Shown one piece after another: positions 1 through 5,750 of a stretch of DNA of 9,238 nucleotides. Each line of letters opens with the position of its first letter. Position 1 is the stretch's first letter. Both the position numbers and the translations under genes were made by a program. Under the pieces are notes generated by a model that saw nothing but the letters and a program-made list of their open reading frames with translations, had not been told where the DNA came from and ran no database searches. Source of the stretch: Limiplasma sp045538465 (GTDB lineage Bacteria > Bacillota > Clostridia > Christensenellales > Aristaeellaceae); assembly GCA_045538465.1 (NCBI GenBank), contig JAZSRK010000030.1, forward strand, positions 1 through 9,238, read 5' to 3'.

Positions 1-51
1 CTACAAGAGACCCTTGGCTCAAGAGAGCACATTCTATGGAGGTGTAACCAA

Positions 52-426
52 ATGGCACGTATTGCGGGCGTTGACCTGCCCAGAGAAAAGCGTGTGGAGA
101 TCGGTCTGACTTACATCTTCGGTATCGGCCTGGCTACTTCCAAGGAAATCCTGGCCAACACCGAGATTAATCCCGATACCCGCGTCAAGGATCTGACCGA
201 AAACGAAGTCAGCAAGCTCCGTGACTACATCGAGCACAACGTTAAGGTGGAAGGTGATCTCCGTCGTGAGGTTTCCCTGAACATCAAGCGTCTGGTGGAA
301 ATCGGCTGCTACCGCGGTGTCCGTCACCGTCGTAACCTGCCTGTCCGCGGCCAGAACACCAAGAACAATGCGCGCACCCGTAAGGGCCCCAAGCGCACCA
401 TCGCCGGCAAGAAGAAGGCTAAGTAA
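52..426 (+). CDS. rpsM: 30S ribosomal protein S13 (uS13)
   Basis: Protein of the head of the 30S subunit that contacts the 50S subunit and P-site tRNA. The 124-residue product begins MARIAGVDLPREKRVEIGLTY and has the helix-two-turns-helix core (GIGLATSKEIL near residues 24-34), the RGVRHRRNLPVRGQ signature around 89-102 and a very basic tail ending KKKAK. Length and motifs are those of a normal bacterial S13. The ATG follows the ribosome binding site GGAGGTG (38-44) by 7 bases. It is the first complete gene of the window. The 51 bases upstream hold only this ribosome binding site and leader, so the preceding gene (often rpmJ or infA in this cluster) ended before the window. It is co-oriented with rpsK, rpsD, rpoA and rplQ, and no terminator separates them. 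Identification is secure. Confidence 0.98.
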   Translation: MARIAGVDLPREKRVEIGLTYIFGIGLATSKEILANTEINPDTRVKDLTENEVSKLRDYIEHNVKVEGDLRREVSLNIKRLVEIGCYRGVRHRRNLPVRGQNTKNNARTRKGPKRTIAGKKKAK

Positions 427-466
427 TTCGATTGCCAACTGACTATCAACATTGCTGATGTAGCAT

Positions 467-473
467 GGAGGAG
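467..473 (+). promoter_or_regulatory. ribosome binding site that fixes the rpsK start
   Basis: GGAGGAG lies here. An in-frame GTG at 473-475 would overlap this site and cannot be served by it, whereas the ATG at 482 sits about 10 bases downstream of GGAGG. This decides the start of rpsK at 482 rather than 473. Confidence 0.8.
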
Positions 474-481
474 TGAACAAC

Positions 482-883
482 ATGGCACCTAAGCAGAAGC
501 TTAAGAAGGTTACGCGCAAGCGCCGTGAGAAGAAGCTCGTCGAGCGTGGCGCCGCGCATATCCGTTCTTCCTTTAACAACACCATCGTTACCCTGACCGA
601 CACCAACGGCAACGCCCTGAGCTGGGCCAGCGCCGGCGGCCTCGGTTTCCGTGGTAGCAAGAAATCCACTCCCTTCGCCGCCCAGATGGCCGCTGAAACC
701 GCTGCCAAGGCCGCGATGGAATATGGCCTGAAGACCGTTGAGGTCTATGTGAAGGGCCCCGGTTCCGGACGTGAGGCTGCTATCCGTAGCCTGCAGGCTG
801 CCGGTCTGGAAGTGAACATGATCAAAGACGTTACACCCATCCCGCACAACGGCTGCCGTCCGCCCAAGCGTAGAAGAGTGTAA
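482..883 (+). CDS. rpsK: 30S ribosomal protein S11 (uS11)
   Basis: Component of the 30S platform, which with S7 shapes the mRNA exit region. The product from the ATG is 133 residues, starting MAPKQKLKKVTRKRREKKLV. Family signatures are plain: the AHIRSSFNNTIVTLTDTNGN segment, the GLGFRGSKKSTPFAAQMAA segment, KGPGSGREAAIRSL, and the C-terminal DVTPIPHNGCRPPKRRRV. An upstream in-frame GTG would add MNN but overlaps the ribosome binding site. The gene lies 55 bases after rpsM and 23 bases before rpsD, and is part of the same transcription unit. Nothing unusual is seen. Confidence 0.98.
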   Translation: MAPKQKLKKVTRKRREKKLVERGAAHIRSSFNNTIVTLTDTNGNALSWASAGGLGFRGSKKSTPFAAQMAAETAAKAAMEYGLKTVEVYVKGPGSGREAAIRSLQAAGLEVNMIKDVTPIPHNGCRPPKRRRV

Positions 884-906
884 GTAATCGAGGAGGTACA
901 ATTACA

Positions 907-1533
907 ATGGCAAGATATACTGATTCCGTATGCCGTATGTGCCGCCGCGAGGGCACCAAGCTCTTCCTGAAGGGTGAGAAGTGCTTCTCCACCAAGTGTG
1001 CGGTGCAGAACCGTCCTACCCCTCCGGGTCAGCACGGTCAGGCTCGTCAGCGCAAGGCCAGCGAGTATGGCCTGCAGCTGCGTGAAAAGCAGAAGGCCCG
1101 CCGCGCTTACGGCCTGATGGAAGGCCAGTTCAAGCGCACCTTCGTTCGTGCCACCGGCATGAAGGGCATCACCGGCGAAAACCTGCTCCAGCTGTTGGAG
1201 CTGCGTCTGGACAACGTTGTGTATCGCAGCGGTTTGGCTTCCAGCCGTGCTCAGGGTCGCCAGTTCGTTTGCCATGGTCTGATGACCGTTAACGGCAAGA
1301 AGGTCGACATCCCCTCCTACACCTGTAAGGTCGGCGATGTGATCTCCGTGCGTTCCACCCGTAAGGACATGGCTCACTTCCAGATCGTGAAGGAAGGCGT
1401 TAACCGTGTTGTGCCTAAGTGGCTCACCACCGATGCCGCCAACCTGACCGCTACCGTGAGCGCTCTGCCCGCTCGTGATGATGTTGACCTGTCTCTGCAG
1501 GAAAACATGATCGTCGAGTTCTACTCTCGTTAA
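907..1533 (+). CDS. rpsD: 30S ribosomal protein S4 (uS4), zinc-binding form
   Basis: Primary 16S rRNA-binding protein that nucleates 30S body assembly. The 208-residue product has an N-terminal S4 domain with Cys9, Cys12, Cys26 and Cys31 (CX2C...CX4C), which is the zinc-finger version of S4; other bacteria have a cysteine-free paralogue. The RNA-binding S4 core follows (LRLDNVVYRSGLASSRAQGR near residues 98-117, then VNGKKVDIPSY). The start follows AGGAGGT (891-897) by 9 bases. Having rpsD between rpsK and rpoA is common in Clostridia and Proteobacteria but differs from B. subtilis. In E. coli S4 represses this operon by binding the rpsM leader. That leader lies mostly outside the window, so the same control cannot be judged here. 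Confidence 0.98.
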   Translation: MARYTDSVCRMCRREGTKLFLKGEKCFSTKCAVQNRPTPPGQHGQARQRKASEYGLQLREKQKARRAYGLMEGQFKRTFVRATGMKGITGENLLQLLELRLDNVVYRSGLASSRAQGRQFVCHGLMTVNGKKVDIPSYTCKVGDVISVRSTRKDMAHFQIVKEGVNRVVPKWLTTDAANLTATVSALPARDDVDLSLQENMIVEFYSR

Positions 1534-1586
1534 TAAAACGGCGTTACTCCCTCGACTTAGTGGCTTAAAACAGGAGGGTAAACCGA

Positions 1587-2531
1587 ATGATCGAAATCGA
1601 AAAAGCGCGTATCGAATGCGAGGAGCTCAGCCAGGATGGTGCTTATGGCCGTTTTGTGATCGAGCCCTTGGAGCGCGGCTTCGGCTATACTGTGGGCAAC
1701 GCACTGCGCCGCGTGCTGCTTAGCTCGCTGCCCGGCGTAGCTGTTACCAGCATCCAGATCGAAGGCGTTCAGCATGAGTTCTCCACCGTTCCCGGTGTTA
1801 CTGAGGATGTGGCCGAGATCATCCTGAACCTCAAGGCACTGTCTGCCAAGCTGTATGTTGACCAGCCCAAGACCGTTACCATTGATATGAAGGGCCCTGC
1901 CGAGGTAAAGGCGAAGGACATCAAGACCGACGACGAGTTGGAGTTCGTTGATCCCGAAGCCCATATCGCCACCCTGAACGAGGATGCTCATCTGCAGATG
2001 ACTCTGACCGTGGACAAGGGCCGCGGCTATGTGAGCGCAGATAAGAACAAGTACCCCAACATGCCCATCGGTGTTATTCCCATCGACTCCATTTTTACTC
2101 CCATCAAGAAGGTCAACTACACCGTGACCGATACCCGCGTGGGTCAGATCACGGACTACGACAAGCTGACCTTGGAAGTGTGGACCGATGGCAGCGTGCA
2201 GCCTGATGAAGCCATCAGCCTTGCCGCTAAGATCCTCACCGAGCATTTGAGCCTGTTTGTCGGCCTGACCGATCAGGTGGCAGCCGTCACCTTCGCCGAT
2301 CAGGAAGAAAACAAGCAGGGCCAGGCGCTGGAAATGACCATCGAAGAGTTGGATCTGAGCGTGCGTGCTTACAACTGCTTGAAGCGTGCAGGCATCAATA
2401 CCATCGGCGAGCTGGTACAGCGCAACGAAGAGGACATGATGAAGGTTCGCAACCTCGGCCGCAAGAGCCTGGAAGAAGTGGTGCAGAAACTGGCCGGTCT
2501 CGGCTTGAGCCTGCGCCCCAGCGACGAATAA
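1587..2531 (+). CDS. rpoA: DNA-directed RNA polymerase alpha subunit
   Basis: The alpha subunit dimerises to start core RNA polymerase assembly, and its C-terminal domain binds UP elements and activators. The 314-residue product has the N-terminal domain (about 1-230) with the dimer and beta-contact motif LERGFGYTVGNALRRVLLSS at 28-47, an acidic linker (about 238-250), and the C-terminal domain with LDLSVRAYNCLKRAGINTIG at 255-274. Arg260 corresponds to the DNA-contacting Arg265 of E. coli. The NLGRKSLEEV helix-hairpin-helix segment is at 289-298. Length is standard. The ATG lies 8 bases after AGGAGGG (1572-1578). It follows rpsD by 53 bases and precedes rplQ by 38. Confidence 0.99.
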   Translation: MIEIEKARIECEELSQDGAYGRFVIEPLERGFGYTVGNALRRVLLSSLPGVAVTSIQIEGVQHEFSTVPGVTEDVAEIILNLKALSAKLYVDQPKTVTIDMKGPAEVKAKDIKTDDELEFVDPEAHIATLNEDAHLQMTLTVDKGRGYVSADKNKYPNMPIGVIPIDSIFTPIKKVNYTVTDTRVGQITDYDKLTLEVWTDGSVQPDEAISLAAKILTEHLSLFVGLTDQVAAVTFADQEENKQGQALEMTIEELDLSVRAYNCLKRAGINTIGELVQRNEEDMMKVRNLGRKSLEEVVQKLAGLGLSLRPSDE

Positions 2532-2569
2532 CGATTGATTGATAGATCCTTCAAAGGAGGAGAAATACC

Positions 2570-3079
2570 ATGGCACAACGCAAATTGGGTCGTACTGCCG
2601 ACCAGCGTAAGGCGTTGCTCCGTAATCAGGTGACCAACCTGATTTGGTACGGCCGTATCGAGACCACCGAAGCCCGCGCTAAGGAAGTCCGCCGTGCTGC
2701 CGAGCGTCTGATCACTCTGGCTGTGAAAGAGTGCGACAATACCGTTACCGTTACCAAGGAAACCCATAACGATAAGGGCCAGCTGATGAACATCGAAGTT
2801 GTGAACGATGCTCCCAGCAAGCTGCATGCCCGCCGCATCATCATGAGCTACCTGTATGAGCTCAAGGATGTGCAGCGTGCCGATGAAGACAAGGCTGATT
2901 GGAAAGAGCGCACCAAGGACGTGAAGTATCCCGTCGTTGAGAAGCTGTTCCGCGAGATCGGCCCCAAGTTCAAGGCTCGCAACGAAGAAAAGAAGTGCAG
3001 CGGTGGTTACACCCGCATTTATAAGCTCGGGCCCCGTCGCGGCGACGCCGCCGAAATGTGCCTGATCGAGATCATCTGA
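2570..3079 (+). CDS. rplQ: 50S ribosomal protein L17 (bL17), extended form
   Basis: Protein of the 50S subunit near the peptide exit tunnel. The N-terminal half has the family motif (KLGRTADQRKALLRNQVTNL and IETTEARAKEVRRAAERLIT). The C-terminal part has VEKLFREIGPKF, GGYTRIYKLGPRRGDAAEM and a final LIEII. At 169 residues it is about 40-50 residues longer than E. coli or B. subtilis L17 (about 127 and 120). The extra length is an insertion between LITLAVKE and VEKLFREIGPKF, roughly residues 55-120, rich in charged residues. My recollection is that extended L17 forms occur in some Clostridia. The ATG lies 9 bases after AAAGGAGG (2553-2560). It is the last gene of the ribosomal unit and a terminator follows the stop codon. 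Confidence 0.97.
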   Translation: MAQRKLGRTADQRKALLRNQVTNLIWYGRIETTEARAKEVRRAAERLITLAVKECDNTVTVTKETHNDKGQLMNIEVVNDAPSKLHARRIIMSYLYELKDVQRADEDKADWKERTKDVKYPVVEKLFREIGPKFKARNEEKKCSGGYTRIYKLGPRRGDAAEMCLIEII

Positions 3080-3097
3080 TCTCCCTCATGAGCTGCC

Positions 3098-3133
3098 AAA
3101 ACCCCTTCCGATTTGCATCGGAAGGGGTTTTTT
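3098..3133 (+). terminator. intrinsic terminator after rplQ
   Basis: A perfect GC-rich stem, CCCCTTCCGAT (3102-3112) pairing with ATCGGAAGGGG (3117-3127), is closed by the four-base loop TTGC and extended by A-T pairs at the base. It is followed directly by six Ts (3128-3133). It lies 18 bases after the rplQ stop and ends the ribosomal transcription unit. Confidence 0.95.
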
Positions 3134-3141
3134 GCTATGAT
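3113..3141 (+). promoter_or_regulatory. predicted sigma-A promoter of the DUF5665-lspA-rlu unit
   Basis: An extended -10 element TGCTATGAT (3133-3141; hexamer TATGAT, 5 of 6 to consensus, with the TG motif) lies 17 bases after a weak -35 TTGCAT (3113-3118, 3 of 6). The predicted start of transcription is near 3148, giving a leader of about 44 bases before the start codon at 3192. The -35 falls in the loop of the rplQ terminator and the -10 starts just after its T-tract, so the two signals overlap physically. This is a pattern match only. Confidence 0.55.
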
Positions 3142-3179
3142 AGTATACGGTCGTACTGCTGTGGTGCACACTACACCAT

Positions 3180-3187
3180 GGGGTGAT
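3180..3187 (+). promoter_or_regulatory. ribosome binding site for the DUF5665 gene
   Basis: GGGGTGAT matches the 3' end of 16S rRNA along the GGAGGTGAT alignment. It overlaps in-frame GTG (3183) and ATG (3186) codons, which it therefore cannot serve. The ATG at 3192 is at a workable distance and is taken as the start. Confidence 0.55.
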
Positions 3188-3191
3188 GACA

Positions 3192-3512
3192 ATGGAGGGT
3201 AGAAACATACCCAAAGACGATGATAGCGAAAAGAAGCGCATCTCCATGGCAGAAGAACAGTTTGCACGCTGGCTGGAAGCCATGGAAAGGCTGCGGCTGG
3301 CCGATTATGTACGCTATGTAGACGACCGCAAGCGGCTGTTCTGGTCCAGCTTTTGGTCGGGTATTGCAAGGGGTGTGGGCATGGCCATTGGCTTTACCAT
3401 ACTGGGCGCCATACTGATCCTTATCCTGCAAGATCTTGCCCGGCATAATCTGCCCTTGGTGGGCGAATTGCTGGATGAGATCGTAAATGTAGTACAAAAC
3501 CGTATGAAATAG
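3192..3512 (+). CDS. small membrane protein, DUF5665 family
   Basis: Function unknown. The 106-residue product has a charged N-terminal half (residues 1-48) with a likely amphipathic helix around SMAEEQFARWLEAMERLRLA (18-37). The segment LADYVRYVDDRKRLFWSSFW follows, then a hydrophobic stretch at about 58-80 (IARGVGMAIGFTILGAILIL) forming one or a hairpin-like membrane span, and a short tail. The order 'ADYV-Y--D-KRL-W--F--G-ARG-G-AIGF-ILGA' is what I recall for DUF5665 proteins of Bacilli and Clostridia; this is from memory, not a search. The stop codon overlaps the ribosome binding site of lspA, so the two genes are probably translationally coupled. A role linked to envelope maturation is only an inference from position. 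GTG 3183 and ATG 3186 are alternative starts. Confidence 0.8.
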   Translation: MEGRNIPKDDDSEKKRISMAEEQFARWLEAMERLRLADYVRYVDDRKRLFWSSFWSGIARGVGMAIGFTILGAILILILQDLARHNLPLVGELLDEIVNVVQNRMK

Positions 3513-3523
3513 GGGAGAGAACC

Positions 3524-3988
3524 ATGTTTTGGATGTGGGGAACAGCAACATTTGTGCTGCTGATCGACTTGGTAACAAAGCGGCTGGCCACCGTCTATTT
3601 GACTGGCGGCGATCTGGTGGCGATCCCATGGCTGCTTACGTTGCGCTTAACGCATAACAATGGCATCGCGCTGGGTTTGATGAGCGGCAACAAGATCGCT
3701 CTATTGGTGCTGCCGGTGGGCATCGTGCTGTGCGGCTGGCTCATGCTCAGGCAGTTTGTACCCACCAAGTATGTCCGTATAGCCTCAGGACTTATTTTGG
3801 GTGGTTTTATCGGCAATTATCTGGAAAGGCTCATCAACGGCTACGTGGTAGATATGTTGTATTTTCCCTTTTTGCCGTGGTTTGTGTGCAACGTAGCCGA
3901 TGTGGCAGTGTGCTTCGGGGTAGCGTTGCTGGTGATCAGCCTGTTATTGCGCCCGCAGGATTGGAGAGAGAAGAATGCAAAAGATTGA
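3524..3988 (+). CDS. lspA: signal peptidase II homologue with altered catalytic residue
   Basis: LspA is the membrane aspartyl protease that cleaves signal peptides from prolipoproteins after the lipobox Cys is lipidated. The 154-residue product has the usual length and four predicted membrane spans (about 5-22, 58-76, 84-101 and 118-142). Family motifs are present: LLIDLVTKR (12-20), LTHNNGIALGL (42-52, family form RNxGxAFG), GGFIGNYLERL (93-103), GYVVDML (106-112) and CNVADVAVCFG (122-132). The conserved motif GNxxDR carries the first catalytic Asp (Asp114 in E. coli), but here it reads GNYLER with Glu101. The second catalytic Asp, Asp126 in NVAD, is present. The AFG Phe is Leu and the FN Phe is Cys. 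No frameshift or stop breaks the gene. The overlap with the pseudouridine synthase gene and good motif order support the family call, but activity is uncertain. Confidence 0.88.
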   Translation: MFWMWGTATFVLLIDLVTKRLATVYLTGGDLVAIPWLLTLRLTHNNGIALGLMSGNKIALLVLPVGIVLCGWLMLRQFVPTKYVRIASGLILGGFIGNYLERLINGYVVDMLYFPFLPWFVCNVADVAVCFGVALLVISLLLRPQDWREKNAKD

Positions 3989-4877
3989 AAAGACCGCCAT
4001 TGTAGATATGCGCCTTGATGTATTGGTATCATTGGAGGGGGATGTGAGCCGCTCTCAGGCATCCCGGTGGATCACGGAAGGCCTGTGTCAGATAAACGGC
4101 AAAACCATTACAAAGGCTGGTTTTGCTGTTAAAGCGGGCGACCAGGTCGTTTTTACGGTACCGGATGCAGTGGAATCGACGGTGGAAAAAGAGAACATTC
4201 CCATCGATATTTTGTACGAAGATGAGGATGTAGCAGTGGTGGATAAGCCCTGCGGCATGGTGGTGCATCCAGCCGCCGGTAACGAAAGCGGCACGCTGGT
4301 GAATGCGCTGCTCTATGCCATGGACAGCCTTAGCGGTATTGGCGGCGTAAAGCGCCCCGGTATCGTGCATCGGCTGGATAAGGACACCAGCGGTCTTTTG
4401 ATGGTGGCCAAAAATGATATGGCGCACGAAAGCCTATCCCGGCAGCTCAGCGAGCGCACCATGGAAAAGCACTACTTGGCTGTGGTGGAAGGCAACATGA
4501 AGGAAGAATCCGGCGAGATCGATAAGCCCATTGCCCGCTCCAAGAAGGATCGAAAAAAGATGGCCATCGACCCGGAAGGCCGTGATGCGTTAACTCGTTG
4601 GCAGTTGGTGGAAAATTTGCGGGATGCTGCCCTGTTAAATGTGCATATTCTAACAGGCCGCACCCACCAGATCCGCGTGCATATGCAGAGCATACACAGA
4701 CCGTTGGCGGGCGATCCCATCTATGGTCTCAGCAAGGGCGGGGTGCGGGTGCCAAGGCTGATGTTGCATGCCTATACGCTGGATTTTACCCATCCCAGAA
4801 CAGGGGAGCGGCTGCATTTTGAGGCGCAGCCGCCGAAGGAGTTTTTGGATGCGGTGGAGAAGCTGCGGAGAAGGTGA
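3975..4877 (+). CDS. RluD/YlyB-type 23S rRNA pseudouridine synthase
   Basis: RluA-family enzyme that isomerises uridine to pseudouridine in rRNA. The 300-residue product has an N-terminal S4 RNA-binding domain (about 12-70: MRLDVLVSL, SRSQASRWITEGLCQINGK). The catalytic domain has IDILYEDEDVAVVDKPCGMV (77-96), the active-site motif HRLDKDTSGLL (132-142) with nucleophile Asp135, and LLNVHILTGRTHQIRVHMQS further on. Length and domain order fit the RluD subgroup. The exact target uridines cannot be told from sequence. The ATG overlaps the end of lspA by 14 bases, so translation is coupled. The same lspA-ylyB neighbourhood occurs in B. subtilis, though pyrR does not follow here. No T-tract terminator is evident just after the stop. 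Confidence 0.95.
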   Translation: MQKIEKTAIVDMRLDVLVSLEGDVSRSQASRWITEGLCQINGKTITKAGFAVKAGDQVVFTVPDAVESTVEKENIPIDILYEDEDVAVVDKPCGMVVHPAAGNESGTLVNALLYAMDSLSGIGGVKRPGIVHRLDKDTSGLLMVAKNDMAHESLSRQLSERTMEKHYLAVVEGNMKEESGEIDKPIARSKKDRKKMAIDPEGRDALTRWQLVENLRDAALLNVHILTGRTHQIRVHMQSIHRPLAGDPIYGLSKGGVRVPRLMLHAYTLDFTHPRTGERLHFEAQPPKEFLDAVEKLRRR

Positions 4878-5144
4878 ACTGGGCTTATAGTCATTTTATC
4901 GCTTGTGCCAATTCCAATGGGTAAGTTGTCAAGCGCACCTTTCTTATATCCTTAGCTCTCCCAGAGGGAGAGCAAAGGATGGGCGGCATTACAGTCGGCT
5001 CAAGCACAAGTGCCAATGTTTTTACGTTGCTGGGTAACAACTCAATATGGAAGGCAATGATGAATACTATCTGCGCATGTTGAAAAGATAAATCTTCATC
5101 TGTCAGTTTGAACGATCGCAACTATATACAGGAGTAAAAGAAGC
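4878..5144 (+). other. non-coding gap with one hairpin, AT-richer than upstream
   Basis: These 267 bases hold no gene I can support. A 34-codon reading frame (4979-5083, MGGITVGSSTSANV...) lacks a good ribosome binding site and is not recognised. A reverse-strand frame (4891-5121) has no convincing start signal either. The only clear structure is the hairpin at 4955-4973. The ribosome binding site AGGAG (5130-5134) of the next gene lies at the end. No promoter with a credible -35/-10 pair was found. Confidence 0.6.
4955..4973. repeat. GC-rich palindromic hairpin, possible dispersed repeat remnant
   Basis: Perfect 8-bp inverted repeat GCTCTCCC / GGGAGAGC around the three-base loop AGA. No T-tract follows on either strand, so it does not look like an intrinsic terminator. 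From memory, gut Clostridia carry dispersed palindromic repeats with similar 'CCTT-GCTC-CCC...GGGAG-GC' cores. Only one copy is visible here, so repeat status is inference. Confidence 0.45.
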
Positions 5145-5660
5145 GTGAAAAAAGGACGAATCACATTTTTAAACGGCGTAACAAGCGCAGGAAAAACCTC
5201 CATCGTGGAAGCACTCCAAGAGAGGGATGATGTGTTTTTCTATGTGGTTGCCAACGACCTGTTTCAAGAAATGGTAGGCGAAAAATACCTTCGGGAAAAC
5301 TATTGGAAATACCTGAGCGAAGTGATCATCATGATGTACCATACGGCAAAGCTTTATTCGGATATGGGGAAACATGTGCTGATCGACGGCATATTGGTCG
5401 AGCGGGAGGAAATTGTGCCCCATTATCAACAGCTGATGGAGATTATGAAAGACAATCCGCTTGATGTGGTTGAAGTGTATTGCCCGTTGGATGTTTGCAG
5501 AAAGCGGAATATTGCACGTGGAGATAGATATGAAAGCCAATCTGATGAACAGGCCGAATTGATGGCCAAAGAGATAGCGTATCGACTGCGTGTGGATACC
5601 AGTTGCCATAGTCCAGAAGAATGCGCAGAGATGATCGTTGAGGGATTGTTCAGGGAATAG
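5145..5660 (+). CDS. P-loop kinase, chloramphenicol phosphotransferase (CPT)-like
   Basis: Small nucleotide-binding kinase; its substrate is unknown. The 171-residue product has a Walker A motif GVTSAGKTS (11-19) right at the N terminus and Asp38 in VVANDLF, which aligns with the catalytic Asp37 of the Streptomyces venezuelae CPT. It also has VLIDGILVE (78-86) on a core strand, the lid motif ARGDR (124-128), and VDTS-HSPEECAE (150-162), matching the VDTT...S.ECA ending of CPT. Characterised CPT inactivates chloramphenicol by 3'-O-phosphorylation, but many family members are uncharacterised. The start is GTG, 10 bases after AGGAG (5130-5134); no upstream ATG fits. The gene stands alone between two units and is AT-richer (counted lines of 60 bases give 38-47% GC), which hints at horizontal acquisition. 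A general nucleoside or AAA-type kinase is the alternative. Confidence 0.8.
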   Translation: MKKGRITFLNGVTSAGKTSIVEALQERDDVFFYVVANDLFQEMVGEKYLRENYWKYLSEVIIMMYHTAKLYSDMGKHVLIDGILVEREEIVPHYQQLMEIMKDNPLDVVEVYCPLDVCRKRNIARGDRYESQSDEQAELMAKEIAYRLRVDTSCHSPEECAEMIVEGLFRE

Positions 5661-5697
5661 ATCGCACAGAAATAGAACTTTCTGGCCTTCGACCAAA

Positions 5698-5740
5698 ATA
5701 ACAAATCGGCTGCTGCATATGTCAGCGGCCGATTTGTTAT
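5698..5740. terminator. bidirectional terminator between convergent genes
   Basis: A perfect 13-bp stem, ATAACAAATCGGC (5698-5710) with GCCGATTTGTTAT (5728-5740), continues inward through a T-G pair and GCTG/CAGC to a 7-base loop CATATGT. It sits between the converging kinase gene and yitT-like gene. On the minus strand the 3' arm runs into TTTGTTATTTT, a reasonable T-tract; on the plus strand the T-rich part is within the stem. It can serve both genes. Confidence 0.75.
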
Positions 5741-5750
5741 CATCCAAACT

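Noticed and set aside
473..481. GTG at 473 as the rpsK start
   Set aside because: It overlaps the ribosome binding site itself; the ATG at 482 has correct spacing and gives the normal N terminus.
34..2827. Long open frames on the reverse strand across the ribosomal and rpoA genes (up to 339 codons)
   Set aside because: They lie exactly antisense to well-identified genes with strong codon bias, lack ribosome binding sites and resemble no family; they are by-products of codon use.
3162..3178. TGGTG/CACCA inverted repeat before the DUF5665 gene as an operator
   Set aside because: Only 5 bp with a 7-base loop, too short to distinguish from chance.
3183..3191. GTG 3183 or ATG 3186 as the DUF5665 start
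   Set aside because: Both overlap the only ribosome binding site; ATG 3192 fits better, although the difference is just two or three residues.
4955..4973. Hairpin read as the intrinsic terminator of the pseudouridine synthase gene
   Set aside because: No T-tract follows on either strand, so it was listed as a palindromic repeat candidate instead.
4979..5083. 34-codon frame in the gap before the kinase gene
   Set aside because: Weak ribosome binding site, no recognisable family and no operon partner; likely chance.
5100..5128. CTGTCA and TATATA with 17-base spacing as promoter of the CPT-like gene
   Set aside because: A transcript from it would start near 5135, after the AGGAG ribosome binding site, so it could not support translation from the GTG.
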